A stretch of DNA of 64,000 nt from Thermobifida fusca NBRC 14071 = JCM 3263 (GTDB taxonomy: Bacteria > Actinomycetota > Actinomycetes > Streptosporangiales > Streptosporangiaceae), in assembly GCF_001592045.1 (NCBI RefSeq), contig NZ_BCWB01000025.1, positions 1 to 64,000 of the forward strand, given 5' to 3'. Each line of letters starts with the position of its first letter. Within the stretch, counting starts at the first letter, position 1. This document shows, in pieces, positions 26,485-38,434 of the stretch. Under the pieces are notes generated by a model. It did no database searches and had not been told where the DNA came from. It was given only the letters and a program-made list of their open reading frames with translations. Both the position numbers and the translations under genes were made by a program.

Positions 26485-26826
26485 TTACGACCCGGTGCGG
26501 CGCTGCGGTTGACGGCGGCCGTACCGCCATTTCAGGTACTTGCCTTCACGTTCCACGCGGCGCATCTCGGTGTAGAGCTCGTCTGGATCCGACGCGGAGA
26601 CCACCTGCCCGCCCTCAGGCAGAGGCCAGCACGCAAACGCCCAGTAGCGGCGAGTGTAAGGGCCCCAGATCACGACCCAGGCCCCCTGCTTCTGCCATTC
26701 GATGTGCGCGGCGACTTCCCGACGCTCAGGATCGTAGAACTCCCCTGGTGCACGACCCGTTCCAGCACGTTTGCCCAACCGGACGTTTCCCTTCGCACGC
26801 TTGACGGAGGCCGCTGCCTCCGTCAA
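26485..26826 (-). CDS. Hypothetical small protein, Trp/Tyr-rich centre
   Basis: Not recognised. The frame encodes up to 113 residues. The centre has many aromatic residues (WVVIWGPYTRRYWAFACWPLPEGG), then a helical, charged part (SASDPDELYTEMRRVEREGKYLKWRYGRR). No ATG or GTG start is available. TTG 26826 lies inside a perfect hairpin (26797-26830), while TTG 26778 has an AAGGGA ribosome site about 9 bp upstream and gives 97 residues. The low-repeat, protein-like composition favours a real gene. The product may be cytosolic and basic. Confidence 0.5.
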   Translation of the reverse strand: MTEAAASVKRAKGNVRLGKRAGTGRAPGEFYDPERREVAAHIEWQKQGAWVVIWGPYTRRYWAFACWPLPEGGQVVSASDPDELYTEMRRVEREGKYLKWRYGRRQPQRRTGS

Positions 26827-26830
26827 GCGT
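26797..26830. terminator. Perfect 15-bp inverted repeat, likely terminator of the SIP operon
   Basis: ACGCTTGACGGAGGC (26797-26811) is exactly mirrored by GCCTCCGTCAAGCGT (26816-26830) with a CGCT loop. It lies 92 bp beyond the stop codon of the siderophore-interacting protein gene on the minus strand. No T run follows in either direction. It also overlaps the first possible start of the next small gene. Confidence 0.55.
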
Positions 26831-26922
26831 CACACGGTTGCCGCCCAGAGGAAAGACCACTACCGGAAATCGTCGCGGAATCGGTTTATTTCCTCCATAT
26901 AGCCGCGCACTTCAGTCCTTGA

Positions 26923-27744
26923 CTACTCGTCGTCATCGTCCGCGGCGTGGTGGTCGAGATTGGACACGCCGCGCCGCCAGTAGCCGTCGACTTCGAAGTC
27001 GCGGCCGCGCACCAGGCCCCGTTCCTTGAGCAGCCGACGGATGGGTTTGAGGGCGTCAGCCTCCCCGCCAGCCCAGACGAACACGCGGCCCTTGGGGAAT
27101 TCGGTCTGCTCCAGCGCACGCAGCAGCAGGTCGGTGGTGCCCGGGGCGGCGCCGTTGCGGTGCAGCCAGGTGATCTCGGCGCCCTCCGGTGCGTCCAGTT
27201 CCTGCTCCTCTGCGGCGTCAGCGACCTCGAAGAACGCGGTGACCGAGGCGTCACGCGGCAGTTCCTCGATGCGGCGTGCCGCGGCAGGCAGCGCGGTCTC
27301 ATCGGCGAGCAGCACGTAGTGGTCGGCCTCGGGGTAGTAGACAGTGCCGCGCGGACCGAGCACGCCGAGACGGTCACCCGGCTGGGCGGTGGCCGCCCAG
27401 CGCCCGCCAGGACCGTTGTCGTGGACGACGAAGTCGATGGTGAGGAGTCCCGCTTTCGCGTCGAAACGGCGGACCGTGTAGTCGCGGTAGATGACGCCGG
27501 GAGCCCGGAAGTTGAGGCAGCGGTCGTCTTCGACGACAGGGAGCACATGCTCTCCCGTCTCAGGGTTGGGGAACCACAGTTTGACGTGGTCGGCGAAGTT
27601 GTCGCTGCGCAGTCCAGCGATGTCGCTGCCGCCGAGGTCGACGCGGACCATCCGGGGGGTGATTCTCCGGACGTTGACGACCTCGAGCAGTCGGGACTTC
27701 AGCGGGTACATCTCGACGGTGCGTTCCGTCACGGTTGCGGTCAT
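26923..27744 (-). CDS. Siderophore-interacting protein (ViuB-family flavin reductase)
   Basis: A 273-residue flavoprotein with an N-terminal FAD-binding beta-barrel (RDYTVRRFD near residue 85, matching the RxYT FAD motif). An NAD(P)H-binding half follows (LLADETALPAAARRIEEL near residue 145; FVWAGGEADALKPIRRLL near residue 222). These enzymes reduce ferric siderophores in the cytosol. The protein ends in an acidic, His-containing tail (HHAADDDDE). ATG 27744 has GAGGAG upstream and is 9 bp behind the MFS exporter stop, so both are under the iron box at 29129. Confidence 0.92.
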   Translation of the reverse strand: MTATVTERTVEMYPLKSRLLEVVNVRRITPRMVRVDLGGSDIAGLRSDNFADHVKLWFPNPETGEHVLPVVEDDRCLNFRAPGVIYRDYTVRRFDAKAGLLTIDFVVHDNGPGGRWAATAQPGDRLGVLGPRGTVYYPEADHYVLLADETALPAAARRIEELPRDASVTAFFEVADAAEEQELDAPEGAEITWLHRNGAAPGTTDLLLRALEQTEFPKGRVFVWAGGEADALKPIRRLLKERGLVRGRDFEVDGYWRRGVSNLDHHAADDDDE

Positions 27745-27753
27745 GGCACTCCT

Positions 27754-29085
27754 CTACTCGGTTGGTGCGGGAGCAGCCCCCCGTGGCCGCTCCTGGCGGG
27801 GTTGGTGGCCGGCGACCGGTTCGTTCGCGGAATCGCCGGAGTCGTCGGAAACGACCAGTACTTGGGCAGTGCGCAAACGGGGGAAGACGAGGGCGAGCGC
27901 GGCGACTGACAGCACGGTGAGGACACCCCCCGCGGCGATGGTGGCGGCCACGCCGAGCAGCGGGGCCAGGGCGCCCAGGGCAAGCGCCCCCGCGGAGTCG
28001 CCGACCGTGGCCTGAGCAGTCCATAGGCTGTTGACCCGGCCGCGCAGGTCGGCAGGCGTATGGGACTGCACGAGGGCGTACCGGAGGATCTCTTCACTGA
28101 CCTGGGCGTAGCCCAGGAGGACGAGGAAAGCGAACGCTATCGGGAGCGCCGGGCTGAGCCCGAGGCCGAGTACGGCGAGGCCGCAGAGCCCGACCGCGCC
28201 GATCAGCACCGTGCCGGTACGGCGGAGGTGGCCGGTCCAGCCGCTGGTGAGGGAGCCGAGCAGTGCGCCCAGCGCCGGAGCGGTGTAGAGCAGGCCGACC
28301 GTGGCGGGGCCGCCCCCCAGCACGGTGTCGGTGAACTCGTTGATGAGCACCTGGGGGGAGGCGAACAGGAGCTGCGCGAAGCCGAGGAGCAGCAGCGGGC
28401 CGACGACCCGGTGGTGGAGCGCGAAGCGGGTCCCGGTGCGGACCGACTGCAGCACCGATTCCCTTTGGCGGTCGCCGTCCGGTTCGAGGCGCGGCAGCCG
28501 CCAGACGAGGACCGTGGTCACCAGCGACAGTGCTGCGGTGAGTGCGTAGTTGCCGCCGATTCCGGCAGCGGCGATGAGGGCCCCGCCCAGAGCGGGGGCC
28601 AGGACCGCCCCGAGTTCCCCGTTGAGGGCGAGGAGCGCTCCGGCTGCGGGCAGCTTGTCGCGGGGGACGAACCCGGGGGCCGCCGCCTGCAGCGCGACCG
28701 CGCTGAAGGAGCCGAAGAACCCGATGAACAGGGCCGAGGCGTGGATGACCCACAGCAGGGGTTGGTCGAAGAGGAAGCTGTTGGCCGCGAGCACGGTGTA
28801 GCCCACCACCGCGGAGGCGCGACCGACGACGATGAGGCGGCGCCGGTCGCCCCGGTCCGCGAGGACCCCGCCGACGAGGGTTCCACCCAGCACGGAGACA
28901 GCGTTGGCGGTGTGGACCGTGGCGACGAGGAACGACGAACCGGTGAGCTGGTAGACCTGGGTGGGCAGGGCGACCGCGGCGAATCCCAGTCCGAAGATCG
29001 AGACGATCCTGGCGACGAAGACAATGCGGAATTCCCGGCTGATGCGCAGCGGGGTGACGTCGATCATCAGTCGGGTGAGTTTCAC
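27754..29085 (-). CDS. EntS-like MFS siderophore exporter
   Basis: A 443-residue, 12-helix MFS protein of the EntS/MFS_3 branch. It has FVARIVSIFGLGFAAVALPTQVYQLTGSS early, a motif-A loop VGGVLADRGDRRRL near residue 83 and the DLRGRVNSLW segment in the second half. The start is GTG 29085 behind GAGGA; an upstream GTG at 29118 lies close to the iron box and lacks a ribosome site. EntS exports enterobactin; here export of the fuscachelin-type product is likely. It is the first gene of the exporter/SIP operon. Confidence 0.88.
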   Translation of the reverse strand: MKLTRLMIDVTPLRISREFRIVFVARIVSIFGLGFAAVALPTQVYQLTGSSFLVATVHTANAVSVLGGTLVGGVLADRGDRRRLIVVGRASAVVGYTVLAANSFLFDQPLLWVIHASALFIGFFGSFSAVALQAAAPGFVPRDKLPAAGALLALNGELGAVLAPALGGALIAAAGIGGNYALTAALSLVTTVLVWRLPRLEPDGDRQRESVLQSVRTGTRFALHHRVVGPLLLLGFAQLLFASPQVLINEFTDTVLGGGPATVGLLYTAPALGALLGSLTSGWTGHLRRTGTVLIGAVGLCGLAVLGLGLSPALPIAFAFLVLLGYAQVSEEILRYALVQSHTPADLRGRVNSLWTAQATVGDSAGALALGALAPLLGVAATIAAGGVLTVLSVAALALVFPRLRTAQVLVVSDDSGDSANEPVAGHQPRQERPRGAAPAPTE

Positions 29086-29128
29086 GGCGTCCTCACGGAT
29101 CGGCGACAACAACCCCACGGGTTGTTAC

Positions 29129-29147
29129 TTAGGCAAGGCATACCTTA
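29129..29147. promoter_or_regulatory. Iron box before the exporter/SIP operon
   Basis: TTAGGCAAGGCATACCTTA matches the iron-box consensus at 14 of 19 positions and is roughly palindromic. It lies 43 bp upstream of GTG 29085. Iron-dependent repression of the exporter and the siderophore-interacting protein is expected. Confidence 0.7.
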
Positions 29148-29176
29148 ACACCACCGAGCCGTGTCGCCGCGCACTT

Positions 29177-29590
29177 TTAGGGGAGAAGCGCCCCCGATTT
29201 CTGGTCGCTTCCGGGGACCGGCTCAGCCAGGTCGTCGCCCAGGGCGACGATGCGGTTGTTGGCGTCCACGTGCACCACGTGGGGCCGGTGGGTGGCACGC
29301 TCAGCCTCGGTGAGCTGCACATACGAAATGATGATCACCAGGTCTCCCGGCGCTACGAGGCGGGCGGCGGCCCCGTTGATTCCGATGACACCGCTGCCGC
29401 GCTCCCCGGTCAGCACGTAGGTGACCAACCGGTGCCCGTTCGTGATGTTGACCACGTGGACCTGTTCGCCGTCGACGAGGTTGGCCGCGTCCATCAGATC
29501 GGCGTCGATGGTGATGGAACCGACGTAGTGCAGGTCCGCGTGGGTGACCGTGGCCCGGTGGATCTTTCCGTTGAGCATGGTGCGCAGCAC
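29177..29590 (-). CDS. panD: Aspartate 1-decarboxylase PanD
   Basis: A 137-residue pyruvoyl enzyme that makes beta-alanine for pantothenate and thus CoA. The self-cleavage site is Gly24-Ser25 in HYVGSITID, and Lys9 and the catalytic Tyr in SYVQLTEAE are kept. The start is GTG 29590 behind GGGAGGT; the long upstream frame is not coding. Finding panD between a siderophore exporter and an MbtH gene is unusual, because panD normally sits with panB/panC. It could boost CoA for phosphopantetheinylation of the NRPS, or beta-alanine for another product. It is 170 bp behind the MbtH gene, so it may have its own promoter. Confidence 0.93.
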   Translation of the reverse strand: MLRTMLNGKIHRATVTHADLHYVGSITIDADLMDAANLVDGEQVHVVNITNGHRLVTYVLTGERGSGVIGINGAAARLVAPGDLVIIISYVQLTEAERATHRPHVVHVDANNRIVALGDDLAEPVPGSDQKSGALLP

Positions 29591-29760
29591 CGTAGACCTC
29601 CCTTTGCGGTCGTCGGGTCTGTCCCCGGGCGGGTTGTTCGCCCGAGTGATCCGTTGTCGACGCCCAGGGTAGGCGGATCGCCTCCCGAACCGTGACAGCG
29701 GGCTCCTGGTGGGGCGCGCGGCGCTTGGCCGCGCGCCGGGCTGCCGACCGCACGCGGGGC

Positions 29761-29985
29761 TCACCCCGCCGTGCTGTGCGCCTCCATCGCCTCACGGAGG
29801 CTGCGCGGACGCAGGTCGGTCCAGTGGGTGTTGATGTAGTCCAGGGCTGCGGCGCGGGACGTCGGCCCGAAGACGGTACGCCACCCTTGGGGAACCTCAG
29901 CGAACTCGGGCCACAGGGAGTACTGGTCTTCGTCGTTGACCAGGACCAGGAAGACTCCTTCATCGTCGTCGAACGGGTTGGTCAT
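29761..29985 (-). CDS. MbtH-like protein
   Basis: A 74-residue chaperone-like partner of NRPS adenylation domains. It has the family pattern [36 protein letters not shown] with the conserved Trp residues, and later [13 protein letters not shown] 29985 follows AGGAGCACC. It probably supports the A domains of FscG, FscH and FscI, though it lies beyond the binding-protein gene rather than beside the NRPS genes. It is the second gene of the transcript started at the iron box 31074. Confidence 0.95.
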
Positions 29986-30046
29986 CGGTGGTGCTCCTTC
30001 CTCGGGGAGGCGGTGCCCGCCGAGGTCCGGCGGGCACCGGAGGGGG

Positions 30047-31021
30047 TCATAGGCCCTTGAGGACCTCTTCGATCTGGTCGAGGACGATGTTGGCTTGGGC
30101 GTAGGTGCGGGCCGCGCTGTAGCGCAGGGGGTGGACCTGGCCGGCTTCCACCGCGGGCAGGCTCTGCCACAGCTTCTGCTCGAGCAGCGCCTCGGTGAAC
30201 GGGTCGGGGTTCTCCTGGGCGTCGGTCTCGTAGAAGATGACGTCAGCGTCGGAGAGTTCGTCGATCTCCTCGTAGGAGTAGAAGGCAGCGAAGTTCTCCC
30301 CCGCCGGCTGCTGCGCCTTGCTCTGCTTCGCACCGAGCGTGTGGAGGATCTCCCCGCCCCAGGCGTTGGTGTTGACCACGGCGAATTCGCCGTCCACGCC
30401 GAAGACCAGCGCGAAGGTGGTGTCGGCCAACTGGTCGGCGTAGGCGGTGGAGATCTCCTCGACCCGCTCTTCGAAGCGCTGCTGTTCGGCTTCGGCCCGC
30501 TCCCCGTCGCCGACGACCCGCGACAGTTCGAGCGTCATGTTGCGCAGCCCGGAGCCCGCACCGTCGAAGTCGAAGAAGACGGTGGGGGCGATCTTCTCGA
30601 GGTCTTCGCGGATGCCGACGTACTCGTCGTGGCTCTCCACGCGGACCCCGCCGATGATCAGGTCGGGCTGGGCCTCCGCGATGGCCTCCATGTTGATCTC
30701 CAGGCTCGCCGACTGCACGACCGGGTAGGTAGAGAGCTGCTCGAATTCTTCAGCGGTGTAGAGGGTGGCTACTGGTTCGATCACACCGACAGGCTCGATC
30801 CCGGCTTCCAGCACGACCTCGGTGCCGAATTCCAGGGCGACGATGCGTTGCGGGTCAGCGGGGATCTCGACGGTCCCGTAGTCCGTTTCGACGGTGACCG
30901 TGTCGCCCTGTGCGGGGGTGTCCGCTGCCTCCTGCGCATCACCGCAGGCGGTCAGGGTGAGGCTGAGGGCGAGGGCGCCTGCGCCGAGGACAAGTCCGCT
31001 GCGGGGGGCTTTCTGCTGCAC
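30047..31021 (-). CDS. Ferric-siderophore-binding lipoprotein (FepB/FecB type)
   Basis: A 324-residue class III (helical-backbone) substrate-binding protein. From GTG 31021 it begins with a short basic end, a hydrophobic helix and the lipobox LTAC with lipid-attached Cys26, so it is anchored outside the membrane. The mature part has [24 protein letters not shown] and PDLIIGGVR, typical of the TroA/FepB fold. No permease or ATPase gene for uptake is in the window, so those parts must lie elsewhere. The nearby iron box and the NRPS genes imply that it binds the fuscachelin-type ferric complex. Confidence 0.9.
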
Positions 31022-31073
31022 TCTTGATCGCTTTCTTCGTGTCGGTGGCCAGTGTCCTACAACCACGATTAAG

Positions 31074-31092
31074 TTAGGCAAGCCTTGCCTAA
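31074..31092. promoter_or_regulatory. Iron box before the binding-protein/MbtH transcript
   Basis: TTAGGCAAGCCTTGCCTAA is palindromic except at its centre and agrees with the iron-box outline TTAGG...CCTAA. It is 52 bp upstream of GTG 31021 and 43 bp from the end of fscI. It is the most symmetric of the four iron boxes in this window. Confidence 0.8.
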
Positions 31093-31135
31093 GTGAACGG
31101 TAGAGGGTGGTGGAGGGCTTTCCCAACCCCATCGG

Positions 31136-34100
31136 CTAGCTGTGTCCGGATCGTGATGTTGGGGGAAGCGGGCGGTGACTGGCCGCGGCCTCGGCCCGCC
31201 GCACCCCCTCAGCGAGGAGCGGGCCGATCACCGCCAGCGCCGCCGGTCCGACCAGGTCGTTGTGTCCGCAGTCGACTTCGTGGTCGACCACCTCGCCGGT
31301 GACGTACCGGCGCCACAGGTGCGCACCGATCCCGCTGTGCGGGTCACGGTCCGCCGCGGCCGTGAAGAAATGCAGGTCGCCGTCGTAGACGCGGTAGCGC
31401 GCCCGGTACATGACTTCCATGGTGAACGCGCGGGCCCGCACCACCCGGTCGATGACCTCCGCGTCGAACCCCGCCCACACTCCCCCGCTGTCACGCAGGA
31501 ACTCCACCACCTGCTCGCGCCGGTACGGCTTGGTCAGCCAGCTCGGCAGTTCCCGTTGAGAGCTCGACAGCAGGAACTCGAGCGCCTCCTGTTCCGCTTC
31601 CTCAGTAGTCGGGACTCCCCCGGCCGCCAGCACTTCGGGGGTATCCGTGGGATAGGTGTCAAGCAGTGCCAGGAACGGCACCTGCTCCCCTTCGGCTTGC
31701 AGACGGGTCGCCAAAGCGTGCGCGACCTGGCCCCCGAACGACCAGCCCACCAGGTAGTAGGGGCCGCGGGGCTGCACCCGGCGGACGTGCCGGGCATACA
31801 GGTCGACCAGTTCCTCCATGGAGCCGGGGACCTGCTCGCCGCGCAATCCGGGAAACTGGACGCCGATCAGAGGGTGCTCACGGTCCACGAACGGCGCCAG
31901 CGCAGCATAGGACCAGGCGAACCCGCTCGCCGGGTGGAAGCAGAACAGTGGAGGCTTCCGCCCGCCTTCGCGGAGGCGCAGCACAGTAGCCAACAGGTCG
32001 TCGCGGCGCCCGGTGTCCACGTATTCGCGGAGCTGGGCGACCGTGGGAGCCGCCAACAGGGTGCCCACCCCCACGCGCACCCCCACGTGCTTGCGGAGAC
32101 GCGCGGCCAGGCGCATCGCCAACAGTGAATGCCCGCCCAGCTCGTAGAAGTCGTCGTCGATACTGACCTGGTCGACGTTGAGGACCGCGGCGACATGCTC
32201 GCACAGGGCGCGCTCCAACTCGTCGCGCGGGGCGCGTCCGCCGCGTTCCGGGAGCGCAGGCGCGGGCAGTGCGGCACGGTCGAGCTTGCCGTTGACCGTC
32301 AGCGGCAGCCGGTCGAGCTCCACCAGGTGGGCGGGGACCATCGCCGCCGGCACCAGGTCCGCTAGGGTGCGGCGCAGCGCTGCCGGGTCGATGCGCGCCC
32401 CCGCGGCAGGCACCACATAGCCGACCAGTTGCGCCCGTCCAGGAGTGTCCTCCCGGACAACCACCGCGGCCTGCGCCACCTCCGGCTGCTCCTCCAGCAC
32501 GGCGGTGATCTCCGCGGGTTCGACGCGCACCCCGCGGATTTTCACCTGGTCGTCGACCCGGCCCAGGTAGTCGAGGTGGCCGTCCGGCCGCCACCGCACC
32601 AGGTCCCCGGTGCGGTACATGCGGGACCCCGGCGGCCCGAACGGGTTGGCGACGAACCGCTCCGCGGTCAGATCAGCCCGGCCGATATAGCCGCGGGCCA
32701 GTCCGACGCCGGACACGTACAACTCGCCGGGGGTGCCGGGCGGGACCGGGCGCAGCGCAGAATCCAGGACGTACACCTGGGTGTTAGCGATCGGTCCGCC
32801 AACCGTGGGGGTCGCACTGTCTGCGGTGCCGCCGCCGAGCGTGTTGATGGTGTACTCGGTCGGCCCGTACAGGTTGTAGCCGAGGACCCCCTCCGCGCCG
32901 CGCAATGCCTGCCACACCGTGTCGCTGACCGCTTCCCCGCCAAGCAGCACCAGGGACGGCCGGTACTGGTCCGGGTCGAGCAGTCCGTCCTCGATGAGCT
33001 GCCCGCAGTAGGAGGGGGTGACGTTGATGACGTCGATCGAGTGGCGGCGGCAGTAGTCGACGAGCCGGTCCGAGTCGCGGCGCAGCTCCTCGTCGAGCAG
33101 GTGGACTTCGTGGCCGTCCACCAGCCACAGCAGCTCCTCCCACGACATGTCGAAGGAGAACGACACCGTGTGCGCGATGCGCAGCACCCGGCCGCCGAGG
33201 GAGTCCACCACCGGGCCGAAAATCGTCTCACGGTGGTTGACCAGCATGTTCACCAGGCCGCGGCCCGTGATCTGCACGCCTTTGGGCCGCCCGGTGGACC
33301 CGGAGGTGAAGATCGTGTAGGCGAGGTGGTCGCCGCGCAGCGGACGCGACCGGTCCGCGTCGGTGGGGTCGGTGTCCGCCATCCGGGCCAGCTCGTCCCG
33401 GATGGCGGGATCGTCGAGGAGGAGCAGCGGCCCGCTGTCGGCGGGAAGGTGGCCCCGGGCAGCCGTGGTGGTAACGGTGAGCGCCGGAGCGGCGTCGGCA
33501 AGCATCACGCGGAGCCGCCCCGCCGGATACTCCAAATCCAGCGGCACATAAGCGCCGCCCGCTTTGAGCACCGCGAACAGGGTGACCACCCAGTCACTGG
33601 AGCGGGGCAGCGCGATCGCCACCGGGGTTTCCGGGCCCACGCCGCGGGCGAGCAGCAGCCGGGCAAGCCGGTTGGCGCGCGCGTTGAGCTCCGCGAACGT
33701 CAGCGTCGCGTCGCGGGCGACCAGCGCGGTGCGGTGCGGCCAGGCCCGCGCCGACTGCTCAAACAGGTCCATCAGACTCTGCTCGGGAAGGTCGCGTGCG
33801 GTGTCGCCGTGCGCTGCCGCAAGCGCGGCGCGTTCCCGGTCAGACAGCACTTCCAGGGCGGCCACCGGCTGGCCGGGTACCGCGGTGACCTGCTCCAACA
33901 GCCGCAGGAACCGGTCGACCAGGGCGTGGGCGGTCCCCGAGTCGACGAGGTCGCCGCGGTAGGCGAGGCTGAGCCGGAACTCCTCCCCCGGCTGGGCGAC
34001 GAACGTCAGCGGATAGTGGGTGGCGTCGAAGCCGGTAACCGACTCCAAGCCGGTGGCTTCTCGGATGCGCTGGTAGCCCTCGTCGTCGTAGGGCAGGTTG

Positions 34101-35170
34101 CGCAGCACGTAGAGGGTGTCGAAGAGGCGGCGGCCGCCGAGCGCGCGCTGGATGTCGGCCAGCCCCACGTAGTGGTACGGCAGCAGGTCGGCCTGTTCCG
34201 CTTGGACGCGGTGGAGCAGCGCCGCCACAGACTCGCCGGGGCGGATCCGCACCCGCACCGGAACCGTGTTGAAGAACACGCCGACGATCGACTCCACCCC
34301 GTCGATCTCGGGTGGGCGGCCAGAGACGGTACTGCCGAAGACGATGTCGTCCGCGCCGGTGTGGCTGCGCAGCACCAGGCTCCACACGGTCATCACCACG
34401 GTGTTGACCGTGACCCCGATCCGGCGTGCCAGCGCAGTGAGCCGGTCCAGGAGAGGCCGGGCGACCACCGTGTCCACGGTGTGCGGCATGACCGTCCCGG
34501 ATGTGCCGTCCTCGGCGGGGGCGACCAGGGTGCCTTCGGTGAGGTCGCCGAGAGCGTGCCGCCACGCGTTGAGCGCGGCCGCCTGGTCCTGGCGGCGCAA
34601 CCACACCAGGTAGTCCCGGTAGGGGCGGGACGGCGGCAGCACGGAAGCGTCACCGCCGTTGCGGTACACCTCCATCAGTTCGGCGTTGTACAGCTCACCG
34701 GACCAGCCGTCCATGACGATGTGGTGGAAGGTGAGCACAAGCACGTCCCGCTCCCCCGGCAGACGCACGAGGACGTGGCGGACCAGCGGGGGCCGGGTCA
34801 AGTCGAACCGGCGTTCCCGCTGCTCCACGCGGATCCGCTCCAGGCGGCGCTGGGCTTCGGCGGCATCCAGGTGGGACAGGTCGACTTCCCGCCAGGCGGC
34901 GCGGAGCTGCCGGGGAATGAACTGGACGGGGCGTTCCACGCCCTCGTACCAGATTCCGGCGCGCAGCGCCGGGTGGCGGCGCAGCAGGGCGTCCGCGGCG
35001 GCCCGCAGCGCGGCCGCGTCGACCCGGCGGGAGAACGTGAAAATGTTCTGGACGGTGTAGACGTCGAGCTGCCACTCGTCGACGGTGGCGTGGTAGAGCA
35101 GCCCTTCTTGGAGGGGGGTGAGCGGGAGGACCTCGTGGATCTCCCGGGAACCCGCGGCTGCGGTGGTCAT
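31136..35170 (-). CDS. fscI: NRPS FscI: C-A-T-TE, final module (hydroxyornithine) with thioesterase
   Basis: A 1344-residue one-module NRPS with release domain. The condensation domain has HHIVMDGWS near residue 148. The adenylation domain is at ~470-970, with pocket residues by alignment to PheA D-M-E-N-L-G-L-I-N, matching the code known for N5-hydroxyornithine. The carrier domain has GGHSLLAM near residue 1012. The thioesterase has catalytic Ser in GWSFGG near 1143, Asp in LLDTYP and His in DCGHND near the end. It starts at ATG 35170 behind GAGGAGT, 24 bp after fscH. The thioesterase must release, and probably join, the unusual branched product. Confidence 0.93.
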   Translation of the reverse strand: MTTAAAGSREIHEVLPLTPLQEGLLYHATVDEWQLDVYTVQNIFTFSRRVDAAALRAAADALLRRHPALRAGIWYEGVERPVQFIPRQLRAAWREVDLSHLDAAEAQRRLERIRVEQRERRFDLTRPPLVRHVLVRLPGERDVLVLTFHHIVMDGWSGELYNAELMEVYRNGGDASVLPPSRPYRDYLVWLRRQDQAAALNAWRHALGDLTEGTLVAPAEDGTSGTVMPHTVDTVVARPLLDRLTALARRIGVTVNTVVMTVWSLVLRSHTGADDIVFGSTVSGRPPEIDGVESIVGVFFNTVPVRVRIRPGESVAALLHRVQAEQADLLPYHYVGLADIQRALGGRRLFDTLYVLRNLPYDDEGYQRIREATGLESVTGFDATHYPLTFVAQPGEEFRLSLAYRGDLVDSGTAHALVDRFLRLLEQVTAVPGQPVAALEVLSDRERAALAAAHGDTARDLPEQSLMDLFEQSARAWPHRTALVARDATLTFAELNARANRLARLLLARGVGPETPVAIALPRSSDWVVTLFAVLKAGGAYVPLDLEYPAGRLRVMLADAAPALTVTTTAARGHLPADSGPLLLLDDPAIRDELARMADTDPTDADRSRPLRGDHLAYTIFTSGSTGRPKGVQITGRGLVNMLVNHRETIFGPVVDSLGGRVLRIAHTVSFSFDMSWEELLWLVDGHEVHLLDEELRRDSDRLVDYCRRHSIDVINVTPSYCGQLIEDGLLDPDQYRPSLVLLGGEAVSDTVWQALRGAEGVLGYNLYGPTEYTINTLGGGTADSATPTVGGPIANTQVYVLDSALRPVPPGTPGELYVSGVGLARGYIGRADLTAERFVANPFGPPGSRMYRTGDLVRWRPDGHLDYLGRVDDQVKIRGVRVEPAEITAVLEEQPEVAQAAVVVREDTPGRAQLVGYVVPAAGARIDPAALRRTLADLVPAAMVPAHLVELDRLPLTVNGKLDRAALPAPALPERGGRAPRDELERALCEHVAAVLNVDQVSIDDDFYELGGHSLLAMRLAARLRKHVGVRVGVGTLLAAPTVAQLREYVDTGRRDDLLATVLRLREGGRKPPLFCFHPASGFAWSYAALAPFVDREHPLIGVQFPGLRGEQVPGSMEELVDLYARHVRRVQPRGPYYLVGWSFGGQVAHALATRLQAEGEQVPFLALLDTYPTDTPEVLAAGGVPTTEEAEQEALEFLLSSSQRELPSWLTKPYRREQVVEFLRDSGGVWAGFDAEVIDRVVRARAFTMEVMYRARYRVYDGDLHFFTAAADRDPHSGIGAHLWRRYVTGEVVDHEVDCGHNDLVGPAALAVIGPLLAEGVRRAEAAASHRPLPPTSRSGHS

Positions 35171-35194
35171 GGTGGTACTCCTCAACGGTCGGGC

Positions 35195-38415
<3,221 letters not shown>

Positions 38416-38434
<19 letters not shown>

